From Neobacillus bataviensis LMG 21833 (GTDB taxonomy: Bacteria > Bacillota > Bacilli > Bacillales > Cytobacillaceae): a stretch of 59,632 nt of DNA. Below are positions 25,413 to 35,045 of this stretch, piece by piece. Location: NCBI RefSeq assembly GCF_000307875.1, contig NZ_AJLS01000058.1, positions 1 through 59,632 of the forward strand, written 5' to 3'. A program made the translations under genes and the position numbers. Each line of letters starts with the position of its first letter. The first letter of the stretch is position 1. Below the pieces are notes generated by a model that saw only the letters and a program-made list of their open reading frames with translations, was not told the DNA's origin and did not search any database.

Positions 25413-27221
25413 ATGAAATACGACCTAGTTCTGTTACATGCACCAAGTGTATATGACTTTCGAAAAAATTCCTTGCTCGCTGGCCCAATTAGTGATGTTG
25501 TCCCGTCATCGCCTGTATTTGAAATGTATCCGATTGGGCTGACAAGTATCGCCGATTATTTGGAGCGCTATGGGCTGCGGGTAAAAATTATCAATATCGC
25601 CAACCGCATGCTGATGAGTGAAAAATTCGATGTTGAAAAAAAATTAAGGAAAATCAAAACGAAGGCCTTCGGGATTGATCTCCATTGGCTGCCGCATGCC
25701 CATGGCAGTATTGAACTTGCCAAAATCGTGAAAACCCTCCATCCGGAAACACCGATGATCTTCGGGGGCTTGTCCGCTACCTATTATCATAAAGAATTAA
25801 TTGACTACCCATTTATCGATTTCGTCATGCGCGGCGACTCCACAGAAAAATTGATGCTCCTATTGATGAACAAAATTGAGGTAGGCAACACCCATTATGC
25901 CGACATTCCCAACCTTACCTGGAAAAAGGGCAGCGAAGTGGGCTGCAACCCGATTACTTATGTACCAAAGGATTTAGATGATATTGATGTGCCGGGGTAT
26001 CGTTACACCATCCGCTCCGTATTTAAATACCGCAATTTCCTTGACCCACTGCCATACAACGGCTGGCTGCAATATCCGAACACCGCGCTGTTGACCGCAA
26101 GAGGCTGTACACAAAACTGTCTGATTTGCGGTGGTTCGAGGGAGGCATATGACCAAAACTGCAACCGCAATTCGCTGGCATTGCGGTCACCGAAAAAATT
26201 AGTGGAGGATATTCAATTTATTTCCCGCTTCAGCCGAGCGCCGATTTTCATACTCCATGATCTAAGGCAGGGCGGACGCGAATATGTTACAGAGTTTTTC
26301 AGCCGGCTAAAAAAACTAAATCTTAAAAATGAAATTGTCTTTGAACTTTTTCAATATGCAGACGAGGAATTTTTTAAACAGATGAATGACAGTGTCCCAA
26401 AATACAGCATTGAAATTACCCTTGAAACCCATGATGAGAATATCAGACGTTACAATGGGAAGTTCAGCTGCACTAACCAAAAAGTGATTGATACACTTAA
26501 TTTCGCCTTGAAAAATGACTGTAAAAAGATCGATCTGTTCTTCATGGTCGGGATTCCGGGGCAAACCTACCAAAGCGCCATTGAAAATATTGATTTTTGC
26601 GAAACGATTCATCTTGCCTGTAGCAAGGATCCAAGGATCTTTTACTTCGTCGCACCGCTTGCACCGTTCCTTGACCCGGCAAGCCCGGCATTCGAGCATC
26701 CGGAAATCCATGGCTATAATAAACACTGCCATACACTCGAGGATCACCGCAAAGCGATCACCCAGCCGTCTTGGAAGCATATGCTCAGTTATGAAACAAG
26801 GGATATGACACGCGATGATATTGTCAATTCCACCTATGAAGCAGCTGAAAAACTAAATGATTTTAAACTAAGATACAATTTAATTGACCAGGAAGGTTAT
26901 CAAGAAATTAAAGAAAAGATTGGGAAGTCGAGGGACTATATTGAAAAAATTGATCATGTCCTTTCCTTGCCTGAAGATGCACAAGCTGTCGAACTTTCAA
27001 AGATTCAAAAGGAGATTAAAGAAGTAAATGAATATAGCATTTGCGGGAAGAACGAATTAAAGTGGGAAGTTCAAAAGAATTATGCTAACTTCTTTTCGCT
27101 TGCAACGGTGGGCATCGAACAGCTTTATGAGGATTATATGATCAAAATCAGACATCGCCTAAGCCCACAAAGACGGCAACAATTCCAGCTTGATCCTGAG
27201 CAAAGGAAAATGAAAATATAA
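25413..27221 (+). CDS. B12-binding-domain radical SAM protein
   Basis: A 602-residue enzyme. Residues 1 to about 150 look like a cobalamin-binding domain (PIGLTSIADYLERYGLRVKI, PMIFGGLSATYYH). The radical SAM cluster motif CTQNCLIC (CxxxCxxC) is near residue 230, within LLTARGCTQNC. LETHDENIRRYNGK and FMVGIPGQTYQSA are typical of the barrel, and a helical C-terminal region of about 170 residues follows. The reaction is unknown; relatives are annotated only as B12/radical SAM proteins. AGAGGTGA precedes the ATG. The Fnr-like palindrome in the leader and the oxygen sensitivity of the cofactor suggest oxygen-linked control. It is transcribed alone. Confidence 0.75.
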   Translation: MKYDLVLLHAPSVYDFRKNSLLAGPISDVVPSSPVFEMYPIGLTSIADYLERYGLRVKIINIANRMLMSEKFDVEKKLRKIKTKAFGIDLHWLPHAHGSIELAKIVKTLHPETPMIFGGLSATYYHKELIDYPFIDFVMRGDSTEKLMLLLMNKIEVGNTHYADIPNLTWKKGSEVGCNPITYVPKDLDDIDVPGYRYTIRSVFKYRNFLDPLPYNGWLQYPNTALLTARGCTQNCLICGGSREAYDQNCNRNSLALRSPKKLVEDIQFISRFSRAPIFILHDLRQGGREYVTEFFSRLKKLNLKNEIVFELFQYADEEFFKQMNDSVPKYSIEITLETHDENIRRYNGKFSCTNQKVIDTLNFALKNDCKKIDLFFMVGIPGQTYQSAIENIDFCETIHLACSKDPRIFYFVAPLAPFLDPASPAFEHPEIHGYNKHCHTLEDHRKAITQPSWKHMLSYETRDMTRDDIVNSTYEAAEKLNDFKLRYNLIDQEGYQEIKEKIGKSRDYIEKIDHVLSLPEDAQAVELSKIQKEIKEVNEYSICGKNELKWEVQKNYANFFSLATVGIEQLYEDYMIKIRHRLSPQRRQQFQLDPEQRKMKI

Positions 27222-27226
27222 ATATG

Positions 27227-27346
27227 AAAAGCGGAAGCGCCTTGCCCAGGGGCGACAGGCATAAGACGAGCCGGCGAGAAGGTTGTTCTTTAACCTTCTT
27301 GACGGATTGGCTTATGACCCCGAGCCCCTAGGCGCTGAAGCTAGAC
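27227..27346. repeat. Bacillus-type intergenic hairpin repeat, full copy
   Basis: The element opens GAAAAGCGGAAGCGCC and closes GGCGCTGAAGCTAGAC. Matching inner words (GGGGC with GCCCC, CATAAG with CTTATG) and a central AGAAGGTT/AACCTTCT stem make a long imperfect hairpin of about 120 bp. Related ends occur at 19-69 and 5236-5263. Confidence 0.65.
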
Positions 27347-27350
27347 ACGG

Positions 27351-27381
27351 AAAGGTGTTGGGGGCTCCCCAACACCTTTTT
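27351..27381 (+). terminator. Strong terminator between radical SAM and livF genes
   Basis: A 13-bp perfect stem AAAGGTGTTGGGG/CCCCAACACCTTT with a 3-base loop and a following T-run. The livF stop lies at its edge. Confidence 0.88.
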
Positions 27382-28087
27382 AATGCCCACCCAAGTAGGC
27401 AGCTCGTATTTGATCACTTTGGCTTAATTCTTCCGCCGTACCGGCAGCGACAATTTTTCCTGTTTCAATGACATAAGCCCTGTCAGCAATGGAAAGCGCC
27501 ATATTGGCATTTTGCTCAACTAACAAAATGGTTGTCCCCGTTTTATTAATTTCTGCAATAATATTGAAGATGGTTTTGACTAATAACGGTGCAAGACCCA
27601 TTGAAGGCTCATCCAGCAGCAATAAACGCGGTCTGGCCATCAACGCCCTACCCATTGCCAGCATCTGCTGCTCACCGCCTGAAAGGGTTCCTGACAGCTG
27701 CTTCCGGCGCTCATAAAGGCGGGGGAACAACTGATACACCTTTTCAAAGTCTTCCTTAATACCTTTCTTATCCTTCCTTAGGTAAGCACCTAACTCAAGG
27801 TTTTCCTCTACTGACATGTTGGCAAACACTCTGCGGCCTTCCGGTACCTGGGAAATACCCCTTTTTACAATCGCCTGCGCCACCTTACCAGCAACGTGCT
27901 CATTTTCAAAGGCGATTTCCCCATTTTTAGGCTTAAGCAACCCGGAGATCGTCTTCAACAGCGTACTTTTTCCGGCACCATTGGCCCCAATCAAAGTAAC
28001 AATTTCCCCTTGATTGATGTCGAGGGAAACGCCCTTCAAGGCATGAATATTTCCATAATAGACGTTAATATCACTGATTTTTAGCAT
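27380..28087 (-). CDS. livF: Branched-chain amino-acid ABC transporter ATPase LivF
   Basis: A 235-residue ATPase of the LivF type. Walker A is GANGAGKST, the signature LSGGEQQMLAMGRALM, Walker B LLLLDEPSMGLAP. It drives uptake of leucine, isoleucine and valine (or related amides) with LivG. I chose ATG 28087 because GAGGAGG lies 9 bp upstream, within the end of livG; the ORF extension to 28165 is only read-through. It is the last gene of the five-gene operon. Confidence 0.92.
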   Translation of the reverse strand: MLKISDINVYYGNIHALKGVSLDINQGEIVTLIGANGAGKSTLLKTISGLLKPKNGEIAFENEHVAGKVAQAIVKRGISQVPEGRRVFANMSVEENLELGAYLRKDKKGIKEDFEKVYQLFPRLYERRKQLSGTLSGGEQQMLAMGRALMARPRLLLLDEPSMGLAPLLVKTIFNIIAEINKTGTTILLVEQNANMALSIADRAYVIETGKIVAAGTAEELSQSDQIRAAYLGGH

Positions 28088-28088
28088 G

Positions 28089-28868
28089 TTACGAGACCTC
28101 CTCGCCGAGATACGCTTCGATGACTTTAGGGTTATTTCTGATTTGCTCCGGTGTACCTTCGGCAATTAATTGACCATGGTCTAGTACATAGATTCGCTCA
28201 CATACACCCATAACAAGGAGCATGTCATGTTCAATGAGGAGAATCGTCAGGTCAAACCTTTCACGAATCAAGGAAATCAAATTCATTAATTCATCTGTTT
28301 CCTGCGGATTCATCCCCGCTGCCGGCTCATCCAGCAAGAGTAGCTTGGGATTTGCCGCTAATGCCCGGGCAATTTCGAGGCGGCGCTGCTGTCCGTACGG
28401 CAGATTCTTTGCCATCTCATGCATAACCCCATCAAGCTTGAAGATTTTTAAAAACTCAATTGCCTTTTCCTCCATTTCCTTCTCACCGGAAAAGTGGGAA
28501 GGGAGGCGGAAGATCGAGCTTAAGATAGAATGCTTGGCAAGCGAATGATAGGCGACCTTTACATTATCGAGTACCGATAGATCGCCGAACAAACGAATGT
28601 TTTGAAACGTTCTGCTGATCCCTTTTTGGTTAATTTTATAGGGAGCTTGGCCGTTTAATTTTTCGCCGGCTAATGAAATGCTGCCCTCAGTCGGAACATA
28701 TACACCCGTTAACAGGTTAAAAAAGGTCGTCTTTCCCGCGCCATTAGGCCCGATTAAACCGACAAGTTCACCTTGTTTTAATTCAACATTCACATCCGAA
28801 ACAGCCTTTAAACCGCCGAAACGGATGCCGGCATTTTCAACTTTAAGCAGTGGTGTTTTTGCCGTCAT
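28089..28868 (-). CDS. livG: Branched-chain amino-acid ABC transporter ATPase LivG
   Basis: A 259-residue ATPase: Walker A GPNGAGKTT, signature LPYGQQRRLEIARAL, Walker B LLLLDEPAAGMNPQE, and the LivG-specific long insertion between Walker A and the signature. ATG 28868 has a perfect AAAGGAGGAG site upstream and lies inside the end of livM, so the two overlap by 26 bp. It pairs with LivF on the LivHM permease. Confidence 0.93.
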   Translation of the reverse strand: MTAKTPLLKVENAGIRFGGLKAVSDVNVELKQGELVGLIGPNGAGKTTFFNLLTGVYVPTEGSISLAGEKLNGQAPYKINQKGISRTFQNIRLFGDLSVLDNVKVAYHSLAKHSILSSIFRLPSHFSGEKEMEEKAIEFLKIFKLDGVMHEMAKNLPYGQQRRLEIARALAANPKLLLLDEPAAGMNPQETDELMNLISLIRERFDLTILLIEHDMLLVMGVCERIYVLDHGQLIAEGTPEQIRNNPKVIEAYLGEEVS

Positions 28869-29817
28869 GGTGCACTCCTCCTTTAGCGGATTTGCCAATT
28901 TTTAAGAAAGAGGTGATTTCTTTTGTTCCCATCAATCCTTGCGGGCGGAACAGCATCATCACAATCAGCACAAGGCTGTAGATCACCATCCGAACCTCCG
29001 GATAATTAGAAAGGAAGGTTGAAATAATCGTTAACAGAATCGCCGCAATAACGGAACCTGACATACTTCCCAGGCCGCCTATTACGACTAAAATCAAAAT
29101 ATCAAAGGATTTTAAGAAACCAAAGTTTGTCGGCTGGATAATATAAAAGTTATGGGCATGCAAGGCACCGGCTACACCGGCAAAAAAGGCGCCAATGACA
29201 AAGGCCATTACTTTGTAAAAAGTTGTATTGATCCCCATCGCATCTGCCGCAATTTCATTTTCGCGAATCGAAATACAAGCTCGCCCGTGCGTCGAATTCG
29301 TGAAGTTTACAATCACCACAATCGTGATAGCCACACAGGCAATCAGCCAAGGCCATGTCGTTAAGTGAGAGACAGTCATACCGCTGGCACCGCCGACATA
29401 ATCAAAATTCAAAAAGACAATCCTGACAATCTCGCCAAAGCCGAGAGTCGCAATTGCAAGATAATCGCCGCGCAGTCTTAAAGTTGGAATCCCGATAATT
29501 AATCCGGCAATCGCTGCGGCTAAACCGGCAGCAATGATAGCAACTGGGAAGGGCAGACCCAATTTCATCGTCACAATCGCTGAGGCATAGGCACCAACAG
29601 CAAGGAAGCCGGCATGTCCAATCGAAAACTGTCCGGTAATCCCGATAATTAAATGGAGCGAAGCAGCAAGGATAATATTGATTCCGATGGAAAACAAGGC
29701 ATTTACATAAAAGGAGTTTAATGTCCCGCCATTAATCAGAAATTGAGTAACCACTGAAAAAATAACGACAACAGCCATTGTGCTCCAAAAACCTTTTGCT
29801 TTTTTCAAACTATTCAT
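28843..29817 (-). CDS. livM: Branched-chain amino-acid ABC transporter permease LivM
   Basis: A 324-residue permease with about nine membrane helices. Family words include LIIGITGQFSIGHAGFLAVGAYASA, LRLRGDYLAIATLGFGEIVR and ILVVIGGLGSMSGSVIAA. It forms the channel with LivH. It begins 15 bp after the livH stop and overlaps livG. The length is normal. Confidence 0.93.
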   Translation of the reverse strand: MNSLKKAKGFWSTMAVVVIFSVVTQFLINGGTLNSFYVNALFSIGINIILAASLHLIIGITGQFSIGHAGFLAVGAYASAIVTMKLGLPFPVAIIAAGLAAAIAGLIIGIPTLRLRGDYLAIATLGFGEIVRIVFLNFDYVGGASGMTVSHLTTWPWLIACVAITIVVIVNFTNSTHGRACISIRENEIAADAMGINTTFYKVMAFVIGAFFAGVAGALHAHNFYIIQPTNFGFLKSFDILILVVIGGLGSMSGSVIAAILLTIISTFLSNYPEVRMVIYSLVLIVMMLFRPQGLMGTKEITSFLKIGKSAKGGVHHDGKNTTA

Positions 29818-29832
29818 TCCCTCTGCACCCCC

Positions 29833-30714
29833 CTAGACCTTTTCCCTGACATTTTTACCAAAAAGGCCAGCAGGACGGAAAATTAAGATTAAAATTAGAA
29901 CAATAAAGGCTACAGCATCGCGCCATAGTGAGCCGCCTGTCGCGCTCACAAGGGCTTCAATGACACCCAGTAATAATCCGCCGGCCATTGCCCCCGGGAT
30001 AATCCCGATACCGCCAAGTACTGCGGCAACAAAAGCTTTAAGCCCTGGAATAATCCCCATTAATGGTTCAATTTTTGTATAGTACATCCCGAACACTACT
30101 CCCGCTGCACCTGCAAGGGCTGAGCCAATCGCAAAGGTGGCAGAAATGGTGTTATTCACATTAATCCCCATCAATTTGGCTGCATCCATATCATGTGAAA
30201 CGGCACGCATGGCTTTACCAATCTTGGTTTTATGAACGATAAACTGGAGGACAATCATTAAGAAGAGCGAGACAGCTAAAATTAGGATCGACTGGCCGCT
30301 AATTTTAACACCGAAAATCTCTAAACTTTTTAAAGGAACGATCCCATTTGGATAGGCTTCCGGCTGGGCGCCGCGAATATAAATGGTCCCGTATTCGATA
30401 AAGAGCGAGACACCAATCGCTGTAATCAGAGCTGCAATCCTAGTGGCATTTCGTAATGGCTTGTACGCAATTCGCTCGATTAACACACCGAAAAGGGCGC
30501 AGGCAGCCATGGAAATAAGTAATGCAGGGAAAAAACCTAAATCTAGTATAGTAATAGAATAAAATCCAATAAATGCACCGACCATGAAGACGTCCCCATG
30601 GGCAAAGTTAATTAATTTTACAATACCGTAAACCATTGTGTAGCCTAGGGCAATCAACGCATAAATACTCCCTAGGGAAATACCGTTCACTAGCTGCTGG
30701 ATAAATTGTTCCAT
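29833..30714 (-). CDS. livH: Branched-chain amino-acid ABC transporter permease LivH
   Basis: A 293-residue permease with about eight helices. The N-terminal LVNGISLGSIYALIALGYTMVYGIVKLINFAHG is the LivH hallmark, and AFVAAVLGGIGIIPGAMAGG is the ATPase-contact loop. AAGGAG lies 9 bp before the ATG. A hairpin separates it from the upstream binding-protein gene, probably setting a lower level for the permease genes. Confidence 0.93.
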   Translation of the reverse strand: MEQFIQQLVNGISLGSIYALIALGYTMVYGIVKLINFAHGDVFMVGAFIGFYSITILDLGFFPALLISMAACALFGVLIERIAYKPLRNATRIAALITAIGVSLFIEYGTIYIRGAQPEAYPNGIVPLKSLEIFGVKISGQSILILAVSLFLMIVLQFIVHKTKIGKAMRAVSHDMDAAKLMGINVNNTISATFAIGSALAGAAGVVFGMYYTKIEPLMGIIPGLKAFVAAVLGGIGIIPGAMAGGLLLGVIEALVSATGGSLWRDAVAFIVLILILIFRPAGLFGKNVREKV

Positions 30715-30750
30715 GTTTAGACACTCCTTAGAAAGGACTCTTTAAGACGA

Positions 30751-30777
30751 GAATAGGGAGAAGAGCTCTCCCTATTC
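30751..30777. promoter_or_regulatory. Intercistronic hairpin between livJ and livH
   Basis: A perfect 11-bp stem GAATAGGGAGA/TCTCCCTATTC with a 5-base loop. In the operon direction it lacks a T-run, so it looks more like an mRNA-stabilising or partial-termination hairpin that favours high expression of the binding protein. Confidence 0.6.
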
Positions 30778-30787
30778 TTTTAGTATT

Positions 30788-31978
30788 TTATTCTGGATCT
30801 ACTTTCGATTTAAATGTTTGCTCGCCGTCTTTGAACTCTAAGATAACCGCAGATTTGATTGGGTTGTGGTTCTTATCCAGCTTCAATTTTCCTGTTACTA
30901 GCTCTAAGCCATTTGTTTCAGCCAAAGCCTTTTGGATCTTTGTCGAATCACTGCTGCCGGCACGCTTGATTGCATCGGCAATGAAATATGCAGAATCATA
31001 ACCTAAGGCATTGAACGCATCAGGAGTTTTATCCTTGTATTTTGCTTTAAATGCTTTTACAAACTCTTGTACCTTTGGATCATTGTCAGCAGGAGAATAG
31101 CTGTTAGTAATAAATGTATTGTTCAAAGCGTCTTTGCCGGCAAGTTCAACCAGCTTCGGAGAATCCCAGCCTTCGCCGCCCATCATTGTCACATCGATTC
31201 CTAACTCTCGACCCTGCTTGATGATTAGACCAACCTCTTCATAATAGGCCGGTACGTAAACAAAGTCAGGATGTGCACCCTTAATATTGGTTAACTGCGC
31301 ACGGAAGTCTGTATCCTTGGCCACAAAGGCCTCTTCCTTCACAATTTTCCCACCTTGCTTTGTGAACGTTTCCTTAAAGGAAGCAGCTAAACCTTTTGAG
31401 TAGTCGCTGGCGCTATCAAGAATAATAGCCGCTGTTTTGGCCTTCAAATCTTTAAAAGCAAAGTTCGCCGCTACCGTTCCTTGGAACGGGTCGATAAAAC
31501 AAGTACGGAAAACATAATCATTCAATTTGCCATCTTTAAATGTCACGTCTTCTGCTGTTCCACTTGGTGTTAAAAGTGGTATTTTATTACTCTGTGCAAT
31601 TTCAATTTGTGCCTTTGTATTTCCGCTAGTAGCAGAACCGATAATGGCGACAACCTTATCTTGACTGATCAGCTTTGTCGCACCAGAAATAGCCTCAGGT
31701 GCTTCAGACTTATTATCAAATGGAACAAGCTCAATTTTTTTGCCGTCAATGCCGTCTTTATTAATTTCCTCCAGTGCTAAATCAATACCCTCTTTAATCG
31801 ATTGGCCGTAAGATGCTACACCGCCAGAAAGCTCCAGGTTGGCACCAATTTTAATCGTTCCGCCCTTGTCCGATTCCCCGCCATTACTTGAAGAAGTTGA
31901 AGAAGAATTACATCCCGCCATTACACCTGCCGCTAACATGAGCGACATAAAAATACCAGCTGTTTTTTTCTTTCTCAT
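30788..31978 (-). CDS. livJ: Branched-chain amino-acid ABC transporter binding lipoprotein
   Basis: A 396-residue lipoprotein with signal peptide and lipobox VMAGC, followed by a Ser/Gly linker. The mature part is a LivJ-type Leu/Ile/Val-binding fold: IKIGANLELSGGVASYGQSIKEG, VAIIGSATSGNTKA, TPSGTAEDVT and FVYVPAYYEE. ATG 31978 has AGGGGG 9 bp upstream; the ORF extension to 32068 lacks a ribosome site. It is the first gene of the liv operon and delivers substrate to LivHM. Confidence 0.92.
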   Translation of the reverse strand: MRKKKTAGIFMSLMLAAGVMAGCNSSSTSSSNGGESDKGGTIKIGANLELSGGVASYGQSIKEGIDLALEEINKDGIDGKKIELVPFDNKSEAPEAISGATKLISQDKVVAIIGSATSGNTKAQIEIAQSNKIPLLTPSGTAEDVTFKDGKLNDYVFRTCFIDPFQGTVAANFAFKDLKAKTAAIILDSASDYSKGLAASFKETFTKQGGKIVKEEAFVAKDTDFRAQLTNIKGAHPDFVYVPAYYEEVGLIIKQGRELGIDVTMMGGEGWDSPKLVELAGKDALNNTFITNSYSPADNDPKVQEFVKAFKAKYKDKTPDAFNALGYDSAYFIADAIKRAGSSDSTKIQKALAETNGLELVTGKLKLDKNHNPIKSAVILEFKDGEQTFKSKVDPE

Positions 31979-32147
31979 GGCAATACCCCCTGTTTTTATA
32001 AAAATTTTTCTGAACCAATTGTCCCACTGTTGCCAAAAAAGATAATATTCTGAAAACATTGTACCCAATATTTCTTAGTTCGTCTAGTCTATTTACGAGC
32101 TATTTTAAAATAATTTGCAAAATAACAAAAATTATTTTTTTATTTGA

Positions 32148-32161
32148 TGAAAACGCTTTAT
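32148..32161. promoter_or_regulatory. Candidate CcpA cre site upstream of livJ
   Basis: TGAAAACGCTTTAT agrees with the cre pattern TGAAAnCGnTTnCA at nearly all positions, about 170 bp upstream of livJ. Carbon catabolite control of the operon is possible. The rest of the 229-bp gap is AT-rich with no gene. Confidence 0.4.
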
Positions 32162-32255
32162 AACTGTAAAGATAAGAAGGATTTTCCTGTAAATCGAATG
32201 GAAATTACTTTTTTAAATATTTTGTCTACATATGATTCTTCTTCTTGCCTTCCGA

Positions 32256-32285
32256 AAAAGAGACCCCCTAAATCAGGGATCTCTC
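32256..32285 (-). terminator. Terminator after the NiaP-like gene
   Basis: On the minus strand AGAGATCCC, a short loop, then GGGGTCTCT followed by TTTTTC. It lies 12 bp beyond the stop codon. Confidence 0.75.
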
Positions 32286-32296
32286 CGTTCAAATTA

Positions 32297-33502
32297 TTAT
32301 ACTAATTCTTTGTTTTTTGTTTCCTTCCCTAAAAAGAAGACGGCAAAAGCACCAATGAGGACGGAAATACAGAAGATCATAAAAATGGTCGAAATCGATA
32401 CCTTTCCAGTCACTAGATAACCAACTAATAAAGGCCCTAAAACACCGCCAATCCTGCCAAAGGACGCAGCCATACCTGTTCCCGTCCCGCGAATAATGGT
32501 TGGATATTGTTCAGGGGTATAGGCATAAAGTCCACCCCAGGCACCCAAATTAAAAAACGATAACAGAACACCTGCTGTCATCAACATGGCTGTTGATTCA
32601 GCGGCGCCAAACAAATACGCACTTGCAGCTGTTCCAATTAAATAGACAACTAAGACAAATTTCCGGCCAAATTTCTCAATAAACCAGGCAGCCGTAAAAT
32701 AGCCCGGCAGCTGTGCCAGCGTCATGATGAGCACATATTCAAAGCTTTTAATTAAACTAAAGCCCTTCATAACCATCACACTTGGCAGCCATAAAAACAT
32801 CCCATAATAGGAGAATACCACACAAAACCAGACAATCCAGAGCATGGCGGTTGGCCGTGCGTACTCCTTTGACCATAATTTCTTCATACTTTGAACGGCT
32901 GAGATTTTCTCCTTGTTCTTCACCGCTGTAAAACGCGGCGAGTCCGGCAGATCCATCCGTAAATACAACGCATATAATGCCGGAACGGCACTAATCAACA
33001 GGGCAACCTGCCAGCCAAACCTCGGAATGATAAAATAAGAAATGACCGCAGCAACCAGCCAGCCCCCCGCCCAAAAGCTTTCAAGTAAGACAACTATTCT
33101 GCCGCGCTTTTCTGCGGAAACACTCTCTGACACAAGTGTAGAAGCAACCGGAAGCTCCCCACCTAAACCCGCTCCAATGAAAAACCGTAACACTAAAAAA
33201 GCAGTCAAGGTAGTAGTAAAGGCTGAAGCACCACTGCCAATTGAAAATAACAATAACGTAATGATAAAGACATATTTCCGGCCGATTCTGTCAGCCATTA
33301 GGCCAAATACGAGTGCCCCTACGGCCATACCGATTGAATTGATGCTGCCAATCCAGCCCATCTGACCCGGCGTTAACTCCCACTCCACCTTTAATGCCGC
33401 AATAATGAAGCTGAGCATGCCGACGTCCATGGCATCAAACATCCAGCCCATTCCGGCAATTCCCAGCAATTTTCGACTTGATAATTCCCTTTTCTTATTC
33501 AT
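32297..33502 (-). CDS. MFS permease, NiaP-like
   Basis: A 401-residue 12-helix major-facilitator transporter. GWMFDAMDVGMLSFI in helix 1, the cytoplasmic GLMADRIGRKY signature, FFIGAGLGGELPVAST in helix 4 and the EKRGR loop motif match the acid:H+ symporter group that includes B. subtilis NiaP (YceI, niacin uptake). The substrate could be nicotinate or another aromatic acid. It is transcribed alone. Confidence 0.75.
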   Translation of the reverse strand: MNKKRELSSRKLLGIAGMGWMFDAMDVGMLSFIIAALKVEWELTPGQMGWIGSINSIGMAVGALVFGLMADRIGRKYVFIITLLLFSIGSGASAFTTTLTAFLVLRFFIGAGLGGELPVASTLVSESVSAEKRGRIVVLLESFWAGGWLVAAVISYFIIPRFGWQVALLISAVPALYALYLRMDLPDSPRFTAVKNKEKISAVQSMKKLWSKEYARPTAMLWIVWFCVVFSYYGMFLWLPSVMVMKGFSLIKSFEYVLIMTLAQLPGYFTAAWFIEKFGRKFVLVVYLIGTAASAYLFGAAESTAMLMTAGVLLSFFNLGAWGGLYAYTPEQYPTIIRGTGTGMAASFGRIGGVLGPLLVGYLVTGKVSISTIFMIFCISVLIGAFAVFFLGKETKNKELV

Positions 33503-33642
33503 CTGATCCTCCTATGTACCATCACTATTTACATTATTCCCCATAATCCGTGATTTTTAGAGAAAAAAAGTAAATCTATTAACATAAGAGTATTCTAACA
33601 GTTGTCTTTACACCTGTCATTATATTTTAATATTTACTTCCA

Positions 33643-35028
33643 TTATTTCACCATTATTTCACCTAAAGTGTATCTTCCATCATCTCTCCTGCCCGCCATT
33701 TCAAATTGAATTCCTGGCTTCCCAGTAGCAGGGTCTAGTATCGTTACTAACATATTGTATTTCCCTGAATTCAGTTTAGTAGGAAGCGAGATATCTTCAG
33801 AAATTTGATGTTTACCCGGAAGCCATTTTCTAATATCTGCCTTTAATTGTTGTTTGTAAACAATTTCCCCTTTTTGATCTGCTAGTGATATTTCTAACGG
33901 CCAATCAAAATAGAATGGGGCAACTCCTGTATTTTCCCATTCCATGCTTAGCCTAAAAGTCGTGCCAGCTGTGACGGATTCCGGGTGGGTTTCATTCAAT
34001 AAACAAAAATGATAGCCCATCTTATTCATAAATTGATTCATCCTTTTTTGCATCTCACCGTTCATAGGATAATCAGCGGGGGAACTGGGGCCTAACCAGC
34101 TTACATGTGTTAGCTCCAGTTGTTCCATTGTGTTTGAAAAATGGGCAGAAGAAAAATAATCCTCCCAATAATGTGTTGGCGCAAATTCCCCTCCTGTTGG
34201 TGCATACTTCCAAAACCCTTCCATTGAAGGGTTTTTTTCATTTGTTAACCAAAACGTATACCCCTTTGTTACCCATTTCCAAAATTCATCAACCGTATCT
34301 GGCTTTTTTCCAAACATATCATTAAACAGACCCATCTTATTATCTATGGCAATTTGATGAGGCCTTCGCATTAAAAGGATCTTTTTATCAAAGTATTTTA
34401 TATACTGTTTTACATATGTTTCAACGACGGGCAGCTTAGGAAATGGTATATAAATACCATCTTGCTGCAATGTGTGGAATTCTGCCCAATGCCCGATACT
34501 TCCTATTTCAATGAAGGCAATTTCCGAATCGTTATTATATTGTTCCGCCAACTTTTTTATCAAGTTATTATGATAGGCTATAAGTTTTTTATTCGAATAG
34601 TTGGGACTAAATCCCTTTCCCCACTTATGGTCATACCAAGTGCCCTCCTCATTAATTTCTTTATACAGCCAATCCGGGATATCCATATGCTTTTTATCTC
34701 CTGGAGTATCCATAACTACTCGAAATATAAGCTTGATATTTTTCTCTTTCCAATAGTCTAACCTATATTTTTTCTCAATTCCTGCAAAGTCAATATGACC
34801 TTTCTTCGGCTCTAGATCCCTCCATGTGAAATTTGCATACACTAATGAATGGGGCTGTGTGTATGGACCACCGTCAGCAGGCGGCGCAAAGCCTGTATAG
34901 GGATTTACGATTACATTGTTAACAGCTCTTTCCGGTTGGAAGGTAACCTGTCTGCTCCTTTTTGACACAGTGAAGGCTACTATGATTAACAGAATTACAG
35001 CTATGAGGATTAGTATCAGCTTTTTCAT
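33643..35028 (-). CDS. DUF4832 glycosidase-like exported protein, last gene of the Pel operon
   Basis: A 461-residue protein with an N-terminal membrane segment (residues 4-22) and an extracellular TIM-barrel-like region: NPYTGFAPPADGG, YANFTWRDLEPKKGHIDF, LIFRVVMDTPGDK, IEIGSIGHWAEFH with candidate acidic catalytic residues. A C-terminal beta-sandwich of about 100 residues follows. This layout fits DUF4832, a family related in fold to GH42-type glycosidases. It lies 17 bp after the DUF4956 gene. In Pseudomonas PelA has a glycosidase domain that the deacetylase of this cluster lacks, so this protein might fill that role; that is inference. Confidence 0.7.
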   Translation of the reverse strand: MKKLILILIAVILLIIVAFTVSKRSRQVTFQPERAVNNVIVNPYTGFAPPADGGPYTQPHSLVYANFTWRDLEPKKGHIDFAGIEKKYRLDYWKEKNIKLIFRVVMDTPGDKKHMDIPDWLYKEINEEGTWYDHKWGKGFSPNYSNKKLIAYHNNLIKKLAEQYNNDSEIAFIEIGSIGHWAEFHTLQQDGIYIPFPKLPVVETYVKQYIKYFDKKILLMRRPHQIAIDNKMGLFNDMFGKKPDTVDEFWKWVTKGYTFWLTNEKNPSMEGFWKYAPTGGEFAPTHYWEDYFSSAHFSNTMEQLELTHVSWLGPSSPADYPMNGEMQKRMNQFMNKMGYHFCLLNETHPESVTAGTTFRLSMEWENTGVAPFYFDWPLEISLADQKGEIVYKQQLKADIRKWLPGKHQISEDISLPTKLNSGKYNMLVTILDPATGKPGIQFEMAGRRDDGRYTLGEIMVK

Positions 35029-35045
35029 TATTTATCTCAATTCCT

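Noticed and set aside
32004..32022. CodY box before livJ
   Set aside because: The sequence has the TTTTTCTGAA half but about five mismatches to the 15-base consensus, so it was not called.
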